Assembly: GCF_004403395.1 (NCBI RefSeq)
Contig: NZ_SOGN01000063.1
Span: forward strand, 19,902-83,901
Direction: 5' to 3'
Length of the DNA: 64,000 nt
Source: Cryobacterium cheniae
GTDB taxonomy: Bacteria; Actinomycetota; Actinomycetes; Actinomycetales; Microbacteriaceae
Below, piece by piece: positions 42,061 through 51,346 of the stretch. The notes below the pieces were generated by a model. It did no database searches. It was not told the DNA's origin and saw only the letters and a list, made by a program, of their open reading frames with translations. The position numbers and the translations under genes are program-made. Position 1 is the first letter of the stretch. The number at the start of each line of letters is the position of its first letter.

Positions 42061-44334
42061 CTACGCCTCGGTCGAAACCGGTGCGTCCTCGGTGCCGGCC
42101 TCGGCCGACTCGTCGAGGACCGGGGCGAGCGACAGCTTGCCACGGTCGTCAATCTTGGTGATCTCTACGAGGACCTTCTGGCCCACGCCGAGCACGTCTT
42201 CGACGTTCTCGACCCGCTTGCCACCGGCGAGCTTGCGCACCTCGCTGATGTGCAGCAGTCCGTCCTTGCCCGGGAGCAGGGAAACGAAGGCGCCGAACGC
42301 GGCGATCTTGACGACGGTTCCGAGGAACTGCTCGCCGATCTCCGGGTTGGTCGGGTTCGCGATGGCGTTGACCTGGGCGCGAGCGGCCTCGGCCGACGGT
42401 CCGTCGACGGCGCCGATGTAAACCGTGCCGTCTTCCTCGATCGAGATGTCGGCACCGGTCGTGTCCTGGATCGCGTTGATCGTCTTGCCCTTCGGGCCGA
42501 TCAGCTCGCCGATCTTGTCGACGGGGATCTGCACGCTGATCACGCGGGGCGCGGTCGGTGCCATCTCGTCGGGACGGTCGATGGCGGCGTTCAGCACGGC
42601 CAGGATGGTCGCGCGGGCGTCCTTGGCCTGGGTGAGCGCGCCGGCGAGAACGGATGCCGGGATGCCGTCGAGCTTTGTGTCGAGCTGGATCGCGGTGACG
42701 AACTCGCTCGTGCCGGCGACCTTGAAGTCCATGTCGCCGAGGGCGTCTTCGGCGCCGAGGATGTCGGTGAGAGCCGCGTAGCGGGTCTGGCCGTCAACGG
42801 TGTCGGAGATGAGGCCCATGGCGATGCCGGCAACGGGTGCGCGCAGCGGCACCCCGGCGTTGAGCAGCGACAGGGTCGAGGCGCAGACGGAACCCATCGA
42901 GGTGGATCCGTTGGAGCTGAGCGCTTCGGAGACCTGACGGATGGCGTAGGGGAACTCCTCCCGCGTCGGCAGCACGGGGACCAGGGCACGCTCAGCGAGC
43001 GCTCCGTGGCCGATCTCGCGGCGCTTCGGCGTTCCGACCCGGCCGGTTTCACCGGTCGAGTAGGGCGGGAAGTTGTAGTTGTGCATGTAGCGCTTCTTGG
43101 TGACCGGGCTCAGGGAGTCGATCGTCTGCTCGAGCTTGAGCATGTTCAGCGTGGTGACACCCAGGATCTGGGTCTCGCCGCGCTGGAAGATCGCCGAACC
43201 GTGGACGCGCGGGATGATGGCGACCTCGGCGTCGAGCGGGCGGATGTCCGCGAGCCCCCGACCGTCGATGCGGATGCCCTCGTTGAGGACGCGTGAGCGC
43301 ACGACGAGCTTGGTGACCGACTTGTACGCGGCGGACACCTGGTTGTTCGCGCCGGCGTCGAGCCGGCCGGCGTCGACCTGGGCAGCGATGGCTTCCTTGA
43401 CGGATGCCTTGAGTGCGTCATCCGCATTCTGGCGTTCGATCTTGTCGGCGATCTGGTAGACACCCTTGAGCTGGTCGTACGCGAGAGCGGCGACGGCGTC
43501 GTAGGTGGCCGGCTGGTAGGACGGGAACACCGGGTAGGCGCCGGTCGGCTTGGCGGCCGAGGCGGCAACCTTCTGCTGCGCTTCGATGAGCTGCTTGATG
43601 AAGGGCTTCGAGGCTTCGATGCCCTCGGCGATGACCTCTTCGTTCGGCTTGATGGCGCCGCCCTTGATCAGGTCCCAGGCGTTGTCGGTGGCTTCGGCTT
43701 CGATCATCATGATCGCGACATCCTGCGCGCCGTTGGCGTCGGTCACCACGCGGCCGGCGACGACCATGCTGAAGACGGCGTCAACGATCTGCGAGTGCTT
43801 CGGGAAGGCAACCCACTGGCCGGAGCCGTTCTCGTCGGGGATCAGGGCGACGCGAACGCCACCGATCGGGCCCGAGAAGGGGAGGCCGGCGAGCTGGGTC
43901 GACATCGACGCCGCGTTGATCGCGAGCACGTCGTAGTACTCGTCGGGCGCGATGGCCAGAACGGTGACGACGACCTGGATCTCGTTGCGGAGTCCGTCGA
44001 CGAACGACGGGCGCAGCGGCCGGTCGATCAGACGGCAGGTGAGGATCGCCTCGGTCGACGGGCGGCCTTCGCGACGGAAGAAGCTGCCCGGGATACGTCC
44101 GGCAGCGTACATGCGCTCTTCGACGTCGATGGTCAGCGGGAAGAAGTCGAAGTTTTCCTTCGGCTGCTTGCTGGCGCTCGTGGCGGAGAGAAGCATGGTC
44201 TCTTCGTCGATGTAGGCGGCGGCAGAACCCTGCGCCTGCTGGGCGAGACGCCCGGTTTCGAAACGGATGGTGCGCTTGCCGTACTTGCCGTTGTCGATAA
44301 CGGTTTCGGCGAACGTGATTTCTGGACCCTCCAT
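42061..44334 (-). CDS. pnp: Polyribonucleotide nucleotidyltransferase (PNPase)
   Basis: PNPase degrades RNA 3'-5' phosphorolytically and also makes tails. The 757-residue protein has two RNase PH domains ([25 protein letters not shown] and the second with [18 protein letters not shown]), a KH domain ([36 protein letters not shown]) and an S1 domain ([28 protein letters not shown]). A short acidic tail ends it. The ATG has an AAGGAG site. Normally pnp sits just after rpsO; here rpsO is 14.5 kb upstream on the same strand, so pnp needs its own promoter in 44335-44592. Confidence 0.98.
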   Translation of the reverse strand: MEGPEITFAETVIDNGKYGKRTIRFETGRLAQQAQGSAAAYIDEETMLLSATSASKQPKENFDFFPLTIDVEERMYAAGRIPGSFFRREGRPSTEAILTCRLIDRPLRPSFVDGLRNEIQVVVTVLAIAPDEYYDVLAINAASMSTQLAGLPFSGPIGGVRVALIPDENGSGQWVAFPKHSQIVDAVFSMVVAGRVVTDANGAQDVAIMMIEAEATDNAWDLIKGGAIKPNEEVIAEGIEASKPFIKQLIEAQQKVAASAAKPTGAYPVFPSYQPATYDAVAALAYDQLKGVYQIADKIERQNADDALKASVKEAIAAQVDAGRLDAGANNQVSAAYKSVTKLVVRSRVLNEGIRIDGRGLADIRPLDAEVAIIPRVHGSAIFQRGETQILGVTTLNMLKLEQTIDSLSPVTKKRYMHNYNFPPYSTGETGRVGTPKRREIGHGALAERALVPVLPTREEFPYAIRQVSEALSSNGSTSMGSVCASTLSLLNAGVPLRAPVAGIAMGLISDTVDGQTRYAALTDILGAEDALGDMDFKVAGTSEFVTAIQLDTKLDGIPASVLAGALTQAKDARATILAVLNAAIDRPDEMAPTAPRVISVQIPVDKIGELIGPKGKTINAIQDTTGADISIEEDGTVYIGAVDGPSAEAARAQVNAIANPTNPEIGEQFLGTVVKIAAFGAFVSLLPGKDGLLHISEVRKLAGGKRVENVEDVLGVGQKVLVEITKIDDRGKLSLAPVLDESAEAGTEDAPVSTEA

Positions 44335-44365
44335 ATGGGGGTTCTCTCCTTTGGTTTTTTGCTTC

Positions 44366-44380
44366 TCGCCATTCTGGCGA
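44366..44380 (-). other. Small hairpin in the pnp leader
   Basis: TCGCCA and TGGCGA flank a three-base loop, 32 bases upstream of the pnp ATG, and are followed on the minus strand by an A-rich stretch and the ribosome site. The pnp leaders of other bacteria carry a hairpin cut by RNase III for autoregulation, so this is a candidate for the same role. The rest of 44335-44592 has no gene I can support. Confidence 0.4.
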
Positions 44381-44592
44381 CGAAGACTCGGTTGCCCGTA
44401 TGGCGCGCGAGCTGGACGCGGAGGAGAAGGGCGCAGGTGCTGGCCACCAGTAGAAATTCACCAACTGCGGACGTGTCGTTCGAGTTGGGAAACCACCACC
44501 GAGGACCAGCGTGCCGCCGGTCTGCTCCGTATTGTGCATGGTTGTGCGAAGCCGATCCGAAGATCGACCTCTTCAATCCTAACAGAAGACGT

Positions 44593-45609
44593 TCAGCCTC
44601 CCGGCAGCACGGCGTCGAACACCGGTCCGTCGACGCAGACCAGCGGCCCCTCCACGGCGGGATCCGTGGCGACGGGCGCGGCGCATCCGTGGCAGTAGCC
44701 GAGGCCGCAGGCCATGTGGGCCTCCAGCGAGACCTGCACCGGCACTCCCCACTCGGCGCCGAGTTCGGCGGCCAGGCGGGCGAGCACGCCGGCGCCGCAG
44801 ACCAGGATCACGTCGGGCGGTGCCGAGCCGAAGAGCCCGCGCAGGCGGCCGCCGAGCGCCGGCAGCGCACTCGAGCCGTCGTCGTCGGTGACCGGGATGA
44901 CCCTGGCGCCGAGTTCGGCGCAGTCGGCCGGTCCGATCAGGTTGGCCCGCGACCGGCCGCTGAGCACGACGGTCGCGGCGATGCCGAGGCGGGCGGCGTC
45001 TTCGACCGAGCCCATGATGGCGCAGACGCCGACGCCGCGGCCGATCATCAGGGCCGTGCGGGCCGGTCGCGGGTGGGCCGCGGTCGGGAGGGCGGCATCC
45101 GGTTCGGCGGCATCCGGGAACTCGAAGCCGCGGCCCAGCGGCCCGGTCACCAGGAGACTCTCCCCCACTGCCACGTCGGCGAGCGCGGTGGTGCCGCGGC
45201 CGGCCACGCCGTAGATGACCTCCACGGTGCCCTGCTCCGGGTGCCGGCGGTGGATGGCCATCGGGCGTGGGAGCAGGATGCGTTCCCCCTCAGCCGGCGG
45301 CACGGTGATCATCAGGAATTGTCCGGCGAGAGCGGTCGTCGCAATGGTGTCGGTGGCCAGCACGAGCCGGCGGTACCGCTCCCCCACGACCTCGTGCACG
45401 AGAACGGGGGCATCGTCCCAGACCGGGTCGGGCCGGGGCCTCCGTTCGGGCGGGCGCACCGCGATGAGGCCGTCGAGCGCGGCCTCGTCGGCGGCGGCGA
45501 ACGCCTGCTGGCGGCGCAGGGCGGCGAGGTCCTCGCGGGCCGCGGCGACAGCGGGTGTCTCGGCTGCCGTCGCGGGCGCGGCGGGGGTGTTGCCTGTGGT
45601 GCTGGTCAT
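44593..45609 (-). CDS. pyrK: Dihydroorotate dehydrogenase electron-transfer subunit (PyrK-like)
   Basis: PyrK carries FAD and a [2Fe-2S] cluster and passes electrons from class 1B PyrD to NAD. The 338-residue protein has the flavin motif LLPRPMAIH, GRGTTAL, a nucleotide segment MIGRGVGVCAIMGSVEDA, and the cluster motif C-x4-C-x2-C (CGLGYCHGC) with the fourth Cys in GPLVCVDGPVF. About 60 Ala-rich, charged residues at the N terminus are extra compared with usual PyrK. The start at 45609 overlaps the pyrD stop by one base (TGATG). No other pyrimidine gene is nearby, so a role outside de novo synthesis is possible. Confidence 0.88.
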   Translation of the reverse strand: MTSTTGNTPAAPATAAETPAVAAAREDLAALRRQQAFAAADEAALDGLIAVRPPERRPRPDPVWDDAPVLVHEVVGERYRRLVLATDTIATTALAGQFLMITVPPAEGERILLPRPMAIHRRHPEQGTVEVIYGVAGRGTTALADVAVGESLLVTGPLGRGFEFPDAAEPDAALPTAAHPRPARTALMIGRGVGVCAIMGSVEDAARLGIAATVVLSGRSRANLIGPADCAELGARVIPVTDDDGSSALPALGGRLRGLFGSAPPDVILVCGAGVLARLAAELGAEWGVPVQVSLEAHMACGLGYCHGCAAPVATDPAVEGPLVCVDGPVFDAVLPGG

Positions 45610-46583
45610 CAGGCTCTCCAGAGTTCGATCAGTTCGCCGATGTCGGCGGCCCCGGCGGCCAGGCAACGCTCCTGCAGGGCCCGCGTGATGTCGACCATGG
45701 CGAAGGGGCGTCCGAAGCTGGCCGTGCCGACCTGCACGGCGCGCGCGCCGACCGAGAAGTAGTCGAGGGCGTCGTCGGCGGTTTCGATGCCGCCGCAGGC
45801 GATCACCGGGATGTCGACGGCGCGGGCGGCCAGCCAGACCAACCGCAGCACGATCGGGCGGATGTTCGGGCCGGACAGGCCGCCGATGACGTTGCCGAGG
45901 ACGGGGCTGCGCGTGTCGGCGGTGAGCGGCAGCGCGGGGATGGAGTTCGCCACGCAGACCGCGTCGGCACCGGCCGCCTCGGCGGCCTGGGCGCAGTCCG
46001 CGATCGAGGAGACGAGCACGGGCAGCTTGACGATCAGGGGCTTGTCGGTTTCCTGGCGCACCAGGCGCACGACCGTCCCGATGGCGTCGGGGTCGGAGCC
46101 GATGTCGGTGCCGTGGCGGTCGAGGTTCGGGCAGGAGACGTTGAGCTCGTAGGCGTCGCCGGCGCCCCGCAGGCCCTGCACGACGGGGGCGTACTCGCCG
46201 GGCCGGTGGCCGCCGACGCTGACGATCACGGGCACGCCGAGCGCCAGGTAGAGCGGATGCTGCGACGCCAGGTAGCCGGCCGCCCCGCGGCTCGGGATGC
46301 CGACGCTGTTGACCATCCCGGCCCGGATCTCGGTCAGGCGGTGGGCCGCGTTGCCGCCGCGCGGGGTGCCGAACACGGTCTTGGTGACGACCGCGCCGAG
46401 CTCGGCGACCGGGATCAGCCGGCCGAGCGAGGGCCCGAAGCAGCCCGAGGCCGGCATGACCGGGTTCGCGAGGGTGAGGCTGCCGATTCGCACCGAGAGG
46501 TCGACCGCCGCGGAGTCGGCGGGGCGGGCGTCGAAGAAGGCGCGGCGCGCATCCGTCGTGGGGCGAGGGGGCGCGATGGTCAT
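45609..46583 (-). CDS. pyrD: Dihydroorotate dehydrogenase, class 1B catalytic subunit-like
   Basis: The 324-residue FMN TIM barrel has MPASGCFG, the substrate/catalytic motif ELNVSCPN with the class 1 Cys, KLPVLVSSIADCAQAAEAAGADAV and IACGGIETADDALDYFSVGARAVQVGT. Class 1B enzymes pair with PyrK, which follows directly. A 25-residue N-terminal extension precedes the barrel. Many actinobacteria instead use the quinone-linked class 2 enzyme, so this pair may be an additional dihydroorotate or related pyrimidine oxidoreductase. It lies 23 bases after the luciferase-like gene on the same strand. Confidence 0.88.
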   Translation of the reverse strand: MTIAPPRPTTDARRAFFDARPADSAAVDLSVRIGSLTLANPVMPASGCFGPSLGRLIPVAELGAVVTKTVFGTPRGGNAAHRLTEIRAGMVNSVGIPSRGAAGYLASQHPLYLALGVPVIVSVGGHRPGEYAPVVQGLRGAGDAYELNVSCPNLDRHGTDIGSDPDAIGTVVRLVRQETDKPLIVKLPVLVSSIADCAQAAEAAGADAVCVANSIPALPLTADTRSPVLGNVIGGLSGPNIRPIVLRLVWLAARAVDIPVIACGGIETADDALDYFSVGARAVQVGTASFGRPFAMVDITRALQERCLAAGAADIGELIELWRA

Positions 46584-46606
46584 GGTGCCTGCTTCCGCGG
46601 GATAGG

Positions 46607-47713
46607 TCAGGGGCGGGCGACGGATGCCGCGAGCCGGCTCGTCTCGGCGTCGGCCCGCAGGGAGTCGTGGGTGGGGGCCGGCGGCACATGGGCGGGCCGG
46701 TTCGCCGCCAGCTCTCGGCGGAGCACGGGCACCACCTCGCCGCCGAGGATGTCGAGCTGCTCGAGCACGGTCTTCAGCGGCAGTCCGGCGTGGTCCATCA
46801 GGAACAGCTGCCGCTGGTAGTCGCCGAAGTAGTCGCGCATGCCCGCGTAGCGGTCGATGATCTGCTGCGGGCTGCCGACGGTCAGCGGCGTCTGCTCGGT
46901 GAAGTCCTCGAGGCTGGGGCCGTGGCCGTAGACCGGGGCGTTGTCGAAGTAGGGCCGGAACTCGTCGACGGCGTCCTGCGAGCTCGTGCGCATGAAAACC
47001 TGGCCGCCGAGGCCGACGATGGCCTGGTCGGCGCCGCCGTGGCCGTAGTGCTCGAATCGGGCCCGGTAGAGGCTGATCAGCTTGAGGTAGTGCTCCTTGG
47101 GCCAGAAGATGTTGTTGGCGAAGAAGCCGTCACCGTAGAAGGCGGCCTGCTCGGCGATCTCCGGGCTGCGGATGCTGGCGTGCCAGACGAAGGGCGGCAC
47201 GCCGTCGAGCGGGCGCGGCGTCGACTGGAACCCCCGCAGCGGGGTGCGGAACTGGCCCTCCCAGTCGACGACGTCCTCGCGCCAGAGCCGGCGCAGCAGC
47301 GCGTAGTTCTCCAGTGCCAGCGGGATGCCCTGGCGGAGATCCTGGCCGAACCACGGGTAGACCGGGCCGGTGTTGCCGCGGCCGAGCATCAGGTCGACCC
47401 GGCCGCCGGAGAGGTGCTGCAGCATGGCGAAGTCTTCGGCGATCTTGACCGGGTCGTTCGTCGTGATCAGCGTCGTGGCAGTGGAGAGGATGATGCGCTC
47501 AGTCTTCGCGGCGATGTAGCCGAGCAGCGTCGTGGGTGAGGAGGGCACGAACGGCGGGTTGTGGTGCTCGCCGGCGGCGAAGACGTCGAGGCCGACCTCC
47601 TCGGCCTTCTGGGCGATGGCGACCATGGCCGTGATGCGTTCGTGCTCGGTGGGGGTGTGGCCGGTCGTGGGGTTGGCCGTGAGGTCACCCACGGTGAAGA
47701 TCCCGAATTGCAT
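46607..47713 (-). CDS. LLM-class flavin-dependent oxidoreductase (CE1758-like)
   Basis: The 368-residue luciferase-like TIM barrel starts MQFGIFTVGDL at ATG 47713, after a GGGAGG site. It has AAGEHHNPPFVPSSPTTLLGYIAA, LSGGRVDLMLGRGNTGPVYPWFGQD and the substrate-lid region with FVWHASIRSPEIAEQAAFYGDGFF. This wording fits the CE1758-type monooxygenases of actinobacteria, which use reduced FMN. The substrate is unknown. It is immediately upstream of pyrD-pyrK and probably in one operon with them, which could supply electrons or a pyrimidine-like substrate; that is inference. Confidence 0.87.
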   Translation of the reverse strand: MQFGIFTVGDLTANPTTGHTPTEHERITAMVAIAQKAEEVGLDVFAAGEHHNPPFVPSSPTTLLGYIAAKTERIILSTATTLITTNDPVKIAEDFAMLQHLSGGRVDLMLGRGNTGPVYPWFGQDLRQGIPLALENYALLRRLWREDVVDWEGQFRTPLRGFQSTPRPLDGVPPFVWHASIRSPEIAEQAAFYGDGFFANNIFWPKEHYLKLISLYRARFEHYGHGGADQAIVGLGGQVFMRTSSQDAVDEFRPYFDNAPVYGHGPSLEDFTEQTPLTVGSPQQIIDRYAGMRDYFGDYQRQLFLMDHAGLPLKTVLEQLDILGGEVVPVLRRELAANRPAHVPPAPTHDSLRADAETSRLAASVARP

Positions 47714-47750
47714 GTGCAGCCTCCCACTCGCCCGGCGCGTCGAGACGATT

Positions 47751-48911
47751 CTATTCGCTGGCACGCCTCACGGAGCCGGCCAGACGGTCGAGCGAATGCT
47801 GGATGGCGACCGCCGCGGCCCCGCGGGCCCAGGAGGAGACCCCGCTGTCGTCGACGACGATCGTCAGCGGCGTCGCCGCCGGGTCGCGGTCGGCTCGGGC
47901 AGCGGCGATGACGTCCTCGGATGCCAGCGCCCACAGTCCGATCCCCTCGCCGGAGAGCACGATCGTGTCGAGCATCCCGATATTGGCGATCACCGCGATC
48001 AACCGGCCCAGGGCGCGGCCGGTGGCGGTGACGACGGATGCCGCAGCCCGGTTCCCCTCCACCGCGAGCCGGAGCACCTCGTCGTAGCCGACCTCGCGGC
48101 CGAGGGCCACGCTGACCTGGGCGGACACGCTCTGGCTCGTGAGCATGGCCTGCGAGCAGCCGCGGTGTCCCTCGGGGCAGAGCGGCCCGTTCGGGTCGAG
48201 CGGGATGTGCCCGCCGAGGCCCAGGCCGCTGTCGACCGTCACGATCACCCGGTCATGGACGACCAGTCCGTAGCCGACGCCGACGCCGATGGTCAGAACC
48301 GCGAAGGTCGGGGCACCCCGGACCGCTCCGAACCACTGTTCCGCGGAGGTGAGCGCGACGACGTCGTTCTCGATCGTGACCGGAATTCCCAGCAGGTGCT
48401 CGAGCTGCGCGGCCAGGTCCACGTCGTACCAGCCCAGGAAAGGCGCCCGGGTCACGACCCGGGCGTCGGTGACGTGCCCGCCCACGCAGACGCCGAGCCC
48501 GGACAGACCGTCCGGGCCGCCGAGCTCGCGCACGACTTCCTCGATCCTCGCCACGACGTGTTCGACCGCGTGGCCGGCCAGCAGCCGCCGGGCCGAGCCC
48601 AGTTGGTTGGCACGCAGGTCGGTGAGCACCCCGAAGACGTCGTCGCCGGTGAGCTTCACCCCGACGAATCGGCTGGCATCCACCCGCACGTCCAGCGGAC
48701 GGGCCGGACGCCCGACGGTTCCGTCGGGGTCTTCGCTGGCCTCGACGAAGAGGCCCCGGTCGAGGAACGGCTTGCTCAGCCGGGTGAGGCTGGCCGGCGA
48801 CAGTCCGAGACGACGGCCGAGGTCGCCGCGGGAAATCGGGCCGTGGATGAGCACGGCGCGCGCGAGTTCCCGGGAGGTCTCGCTCACCGTCGACGGTGCA
48901 TCCGTGGTCAT
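47751..48911 (-). CDS. ROK-family transcriptional repressor of the alpha-glucoside operon
   Basis: The 386-residue protein has a winged-helix N terminus (ETSRELARAVLIHGPISRGDLGRRLGLSPASLTRLSKPFLDRGLFVEA) and a ROK sugar-binding domain with GVKLTGDDVFGVLTD, TIENDVVALTSAEQWFG and the zinc segment GHIPLDPNGPLCPEGHRGCSQA. ATG at 48911 has GGGAG upstream; a start ten codons earlier lacks one. It is divergent from a sugar ABC operon and is very likely its local repressor, released by the imported sugar. The gap 48912-49070 holds its operator candidates. Confidence 0.92.
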   Translation of the reverse strand: MTTDAPSTVSETSRELARAVLIHGPISRGDLGRRLGLSPASLTRLSKPFLDRGLFVEASEDPDGTVGRPARPLDVRVDASRFVGVKLTGDDVFGVLTDLRANQLGSARRLLAGHAVEHVVARIEEVVRELGGPDGLSGLGVCVGGHVTDARVVTRAPFLGWYDVDLAAQLEHLLGIPVTIENDVVALTSAEQWFGAVRGAPTFAVLTIGVGVGYGLVVHDRVIVTVDSGLGLGGHIPLDPNGPLCPEGHRGCSQAMLTSQSVSAQVSVALGREVGYDEVLRLAVEGNRAAASVVTATGRALGRLIAVIANIGMLDTIVLSGEGIGLWALASEDVIAAARADRDPAATPLTIVVDDSGVSSWARGAAAVAIQHSLDRLAGSVRRASE

Positions 48912-48941
48912 ATCCGCTCCCCGAGGTGCTATTTGTTCCAT

Positions 48942-48990
48942 AGTGGCATGAATGGTCTGCCTCCGATGGAATTTTGGCCCCTCAGTGGCA
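48942..48990. promoter_or_regulatory. Direct repeats between the ROK gene and the sugar ABC operon
   Basis: AGTGGCA followed by GAAT occurs at 48942 and again at 48984, 42 bases apart, i.e. four helical turns. The pair lies just upstream of the ABC promoter and is a candidate operator for the ROK protein. Confidence 0.35.
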
Positions 48991-49003
48991 CAGAATTCAG
49001 AAG

Positions 49004-49032
49004 TTGACGTCCTATTCTTTTTGCCGTAGAAA
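49004..49032 (+). promoter_or_regulatory. Promoter of the sugar ABC/GH13 operon
   Basis: TTGACG (49004-49009) and TAGAAA (49027-49032) have a 17-base spacer. The leader is about 32 bases and ends in an AAGGAG ribosome site before the ATG at 49071. Confidence 0.65.
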
Positions 49033-49070
49033 GATTTGGGTAGTGACATGACGGCCTAAGGAGCCCCGCA

Positions 49071-50408
49071 ATGACGGATACGACGACGTGCCAGACCCCC
49101 TCCCGGCGACGGCATCGGGGGCGGAGGCTCGGCACGCTGGAGCGATCCGTGGCACTCCTCCTGGCCGGAACGCTCGGCCTCGGCGCCCTCAGCGGCTGCG
49201 CCCCGGGCGAGACGGACGTCGTCACCCTCGATTTCTTCCAGTTCAAATCCGAGGCCATCGCTGACTTCGATGGCATCATCGCCGATTTCGAGGCCGAGAA
49301 CCCCGGCATCCGGGTGACGCAGAACGCCGTCCCCGACGCGGACACCGCCATCCGCACCCTGCTGGTCAAAGACAAGGTGCCCGATGTGATCAGCCTGAAC
49401 GGATCGGGCAACTTCGGCCAGCTCGCACGGGCGGGCGTCTTCCACGACTTCACCGGCGACCCCGTTCTCGACCAGATCAACCCGGCCGTGCAGGACATCG
49501 TCGGCGCCCTCGGCTCCCACGAGAACGAGGTGAACGCCCTCGGCTTCGTGAACAACGGCAACGGCGTGCTCTACAACCGCGACATCTTCGCCGCGCAGGG
49601 CATCGAGATCCCCACCACCTGGGACGAACTGATCGCCGCCTGCGACGCCCTCCAGGCGGCCGGCATCGCCCCGTTCTACGGCACCGCGGCCGACGCATGG
49701 ACGGTGCAATCCCCGCTGAACGGTCTCGGCGCCCAGCTCGGCGGCGACGACTTTTTCCCCGACCTCCGCGCGGAGGGTGCGGAGGTGGGTCCCGACTCGA
49801 CCGTCTCGTTCGCGAAGAACTACGACGAGACGTTCGAGAAGCTGCAGACACTGTATTCCTACGCGCAGGACGGCTACCTCGGCCGCACCTACGAAGACGG
49901 CAACCTGGCCTTCGCGAACGGGGAATCGGCCATGCTGATGCAGGGGATCTGGGCACTCAGCCCGATCCTGGCCAACAACCCCGACATCAGCGTCGGCGGT
50001 TTCCCCTACCCCGTGACGGATGACCCGGCCGACATCGAGCTCGTCTCCGGTGTCGACGTGGCCATCGCCATCGGCCGTGATACGCCGCACCTCGCCGAGG
50101 CGCAGGTGTTCGTGGACTTCCTCTTCCAGAAGAAGGTGCTCAACTCCTTCGCAGCCTCCCAGAACATGTTCTCGACGGCCCGCGACGCGGCCGAGAACAC
50201 CAACCCGGCCCTGGCGGAACTGCAACCGTACTTCCAGGCCGGCCGGATCACCGGCTTCATCGATCACCAGATCCCGGCGAGCATCCCGCTCGGGCCGATC
50301 GTGCAGCAGTTCCTGACGGACACGAACAGCGCGAACGCGCTGGCCACACTCGACAACGAGTGGCGCAAGGTCGCGTCGCGCACCACCTCGACCCGAAGCG
50401 GAGACTAA
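49071..50408 (+). CDS. ABC transporter extracellular sugar-binding lipoprotein
   Basis: The 445-residue protein has an Arg-rich head, a hydrophobic signal and the lipobox LSGC (residues about 40-43), so it is a lipoprotein facing outwards. The mature part is a family 1 solute-binding protein (VTLDFFQFKSEAIADFDGIIADFEAENPGIRV, FVNNGNGVLYNRDIFAAQGIEIPTTWDEL). The substrate is probably an alpha-glucoside because two permeases and a GH13 glucosidase follow. The operon has no ATPase gene, so the complex presumably uses a shared MsiK/UgpC-type ATPase. Confidence 0.94.
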   Translation: MTDTTTCQTPSRRRHRGRRLGTLERSVALLLAGTLGLGALSGCAPGETDVVTLDFFQFKSEAIADFDGIIADFEAENPGIRVTQNAVPDADTAIRTLLVKDKVPDVISLNGSGNFGQLARAGVFHDFTGDPVLDQINPAVQDIVGALGSHENEVNALGFVNNGNGVLYNRDIFAAQGIEIPTTWDELIAACDALQAAGIAPFYGTAADAWTVQSPLNGLGAQLGGDDFFPDLRAEGAEVGPDSTVSFAKNYDETFEKLQTLYSYAQDGYLGRTYEDGNLAFANGESAMLMQGIWALSPILANNPDISVGGFPYPVTDDPADIELVSGVDVAIAIGRDTPHLAEAQVFVDFLFQKKVLNSFAASQNMFSTARDAAENTNPALAELQPYFQAGRITGFIDHQIPASIPLGPIVQQFLTDTNSANALATLDNEWRKVASRTTSTRSGD

Positions 50409-50410
50409 CA

Positions 50411-51346
50411 ATGGCTACTCCCGTCCTGACCCGGCCACGGCCGGAGCGCACTCCCCGAGGATCCCGGCCGAGCACCGTGCGACGTCGGGTCGGCGCCACC
50501 CCGCGCCCCTTCTACTGGATGGTCGTCCCCGCGGTCGCCGTCTTCGCGCTGCTGCATACCGTCCCGGTGCTCATCGGCGTTTTTTTCTCCTTCACCAACT
50601 ACGCCGGCTTCGGCTCGTGGGACTTCGTCGGGTTCGGCAACTTCCTCGCCCTGTTCCAGGATGACCGGGTGCTGAAGGCCTACGGTTTCACCTTCGGGTT
50701 CGCCATCGTCGCCACCATCCTCACCAACGTGATCTCACTGGCCATCGCGGTCGGGCTCAACGCGAAGATCGCCTTCCAGTCCGCCTTCCGCGGCATCTTC
50801 TTCATCCCCTACGTGCTCGCGATCCTGGTCGTCGGCTACGTCTTCCAGTATTTCTTCGCCAACTCGCTGCCCCGGATCCTGTCGAACGTCCCGGTGTTCC
50901 GTGACAACATCCTGACCAACCCGGACTGGGCGTGGACGGCCATCGTCGCCCTCGCCGTCTGGCAGGCCTGCGCGTTCGCGATCATCCTCTATCTGGCCGG
51001 GCTGCAAACGATTCCTCAGGAGCTCTACGAGGCATCCGCCATCGACGGCGCCACGCCGAGACGGCAGTTCCGGTCGATCACGTTCCCCATGATCAGCGCC
51101 TTCTTCACCATCAACATGGTGCTCAGCCTGAAGGGGTTCCTGCAGACCTTCGACCACATCGTCGCCCTCACCGCCGGGGGGCCGGGAACCTCGACCGAAT
51201 CGATCACCCTGCTCATCTTCCGGGGCGGCTTCCAGGGCGGCGAGTTCGCCTACCAGTCCGCCAACGCGGTCCTGTTCGTCGTCGTCATCATGCTCGTCTC
51301 GTTCCTGCAGTTCCGAATTCTCCAGCGCAAGGAGGCCGACTTCTAA
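50411..51346 (+). CDS. Sugar ABC transporter permease (MalF/UgpA type)
   Basis: The 311-residue protein has six membrane helices and the cytoplasmic EAA loop that docks the ATPase (EASAIDGATPRRQFRSITFPMI). A basic N-terminal stretch of about 35 residues precedes the first helix. ATG at 50411 comes two bases after the binding-protein stop, and its stop TAA shares one base with the next ATG. Confidence 0.94.
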   Translation: MATPVLTRPRPERTPRGSRPSTVRRRVGATPRPFYWMVVPAVAVFALLHTVPVLIGVFFSFTNYAGFGSWDFVGFGNFLALFQDDRVLKAYGFTFGFAIVATILTNVISLAIAVGLNAKIAFQSAFRGIFFIPYVLAILVVGYVFQYFFANSLPRILSNVPVFRDNILTNPDWAWTAIVALAVWQACAFAIILYLAGLQTIPQELYEASAIDGATPRRQFRSITFPMISAFFTINMVLSLKGFLQTFDHIVALTAGGPGTSTESITLLIFRGGFQGGEFAYQSANAVLFVVVIMLVSFLQFRILQRKEADF

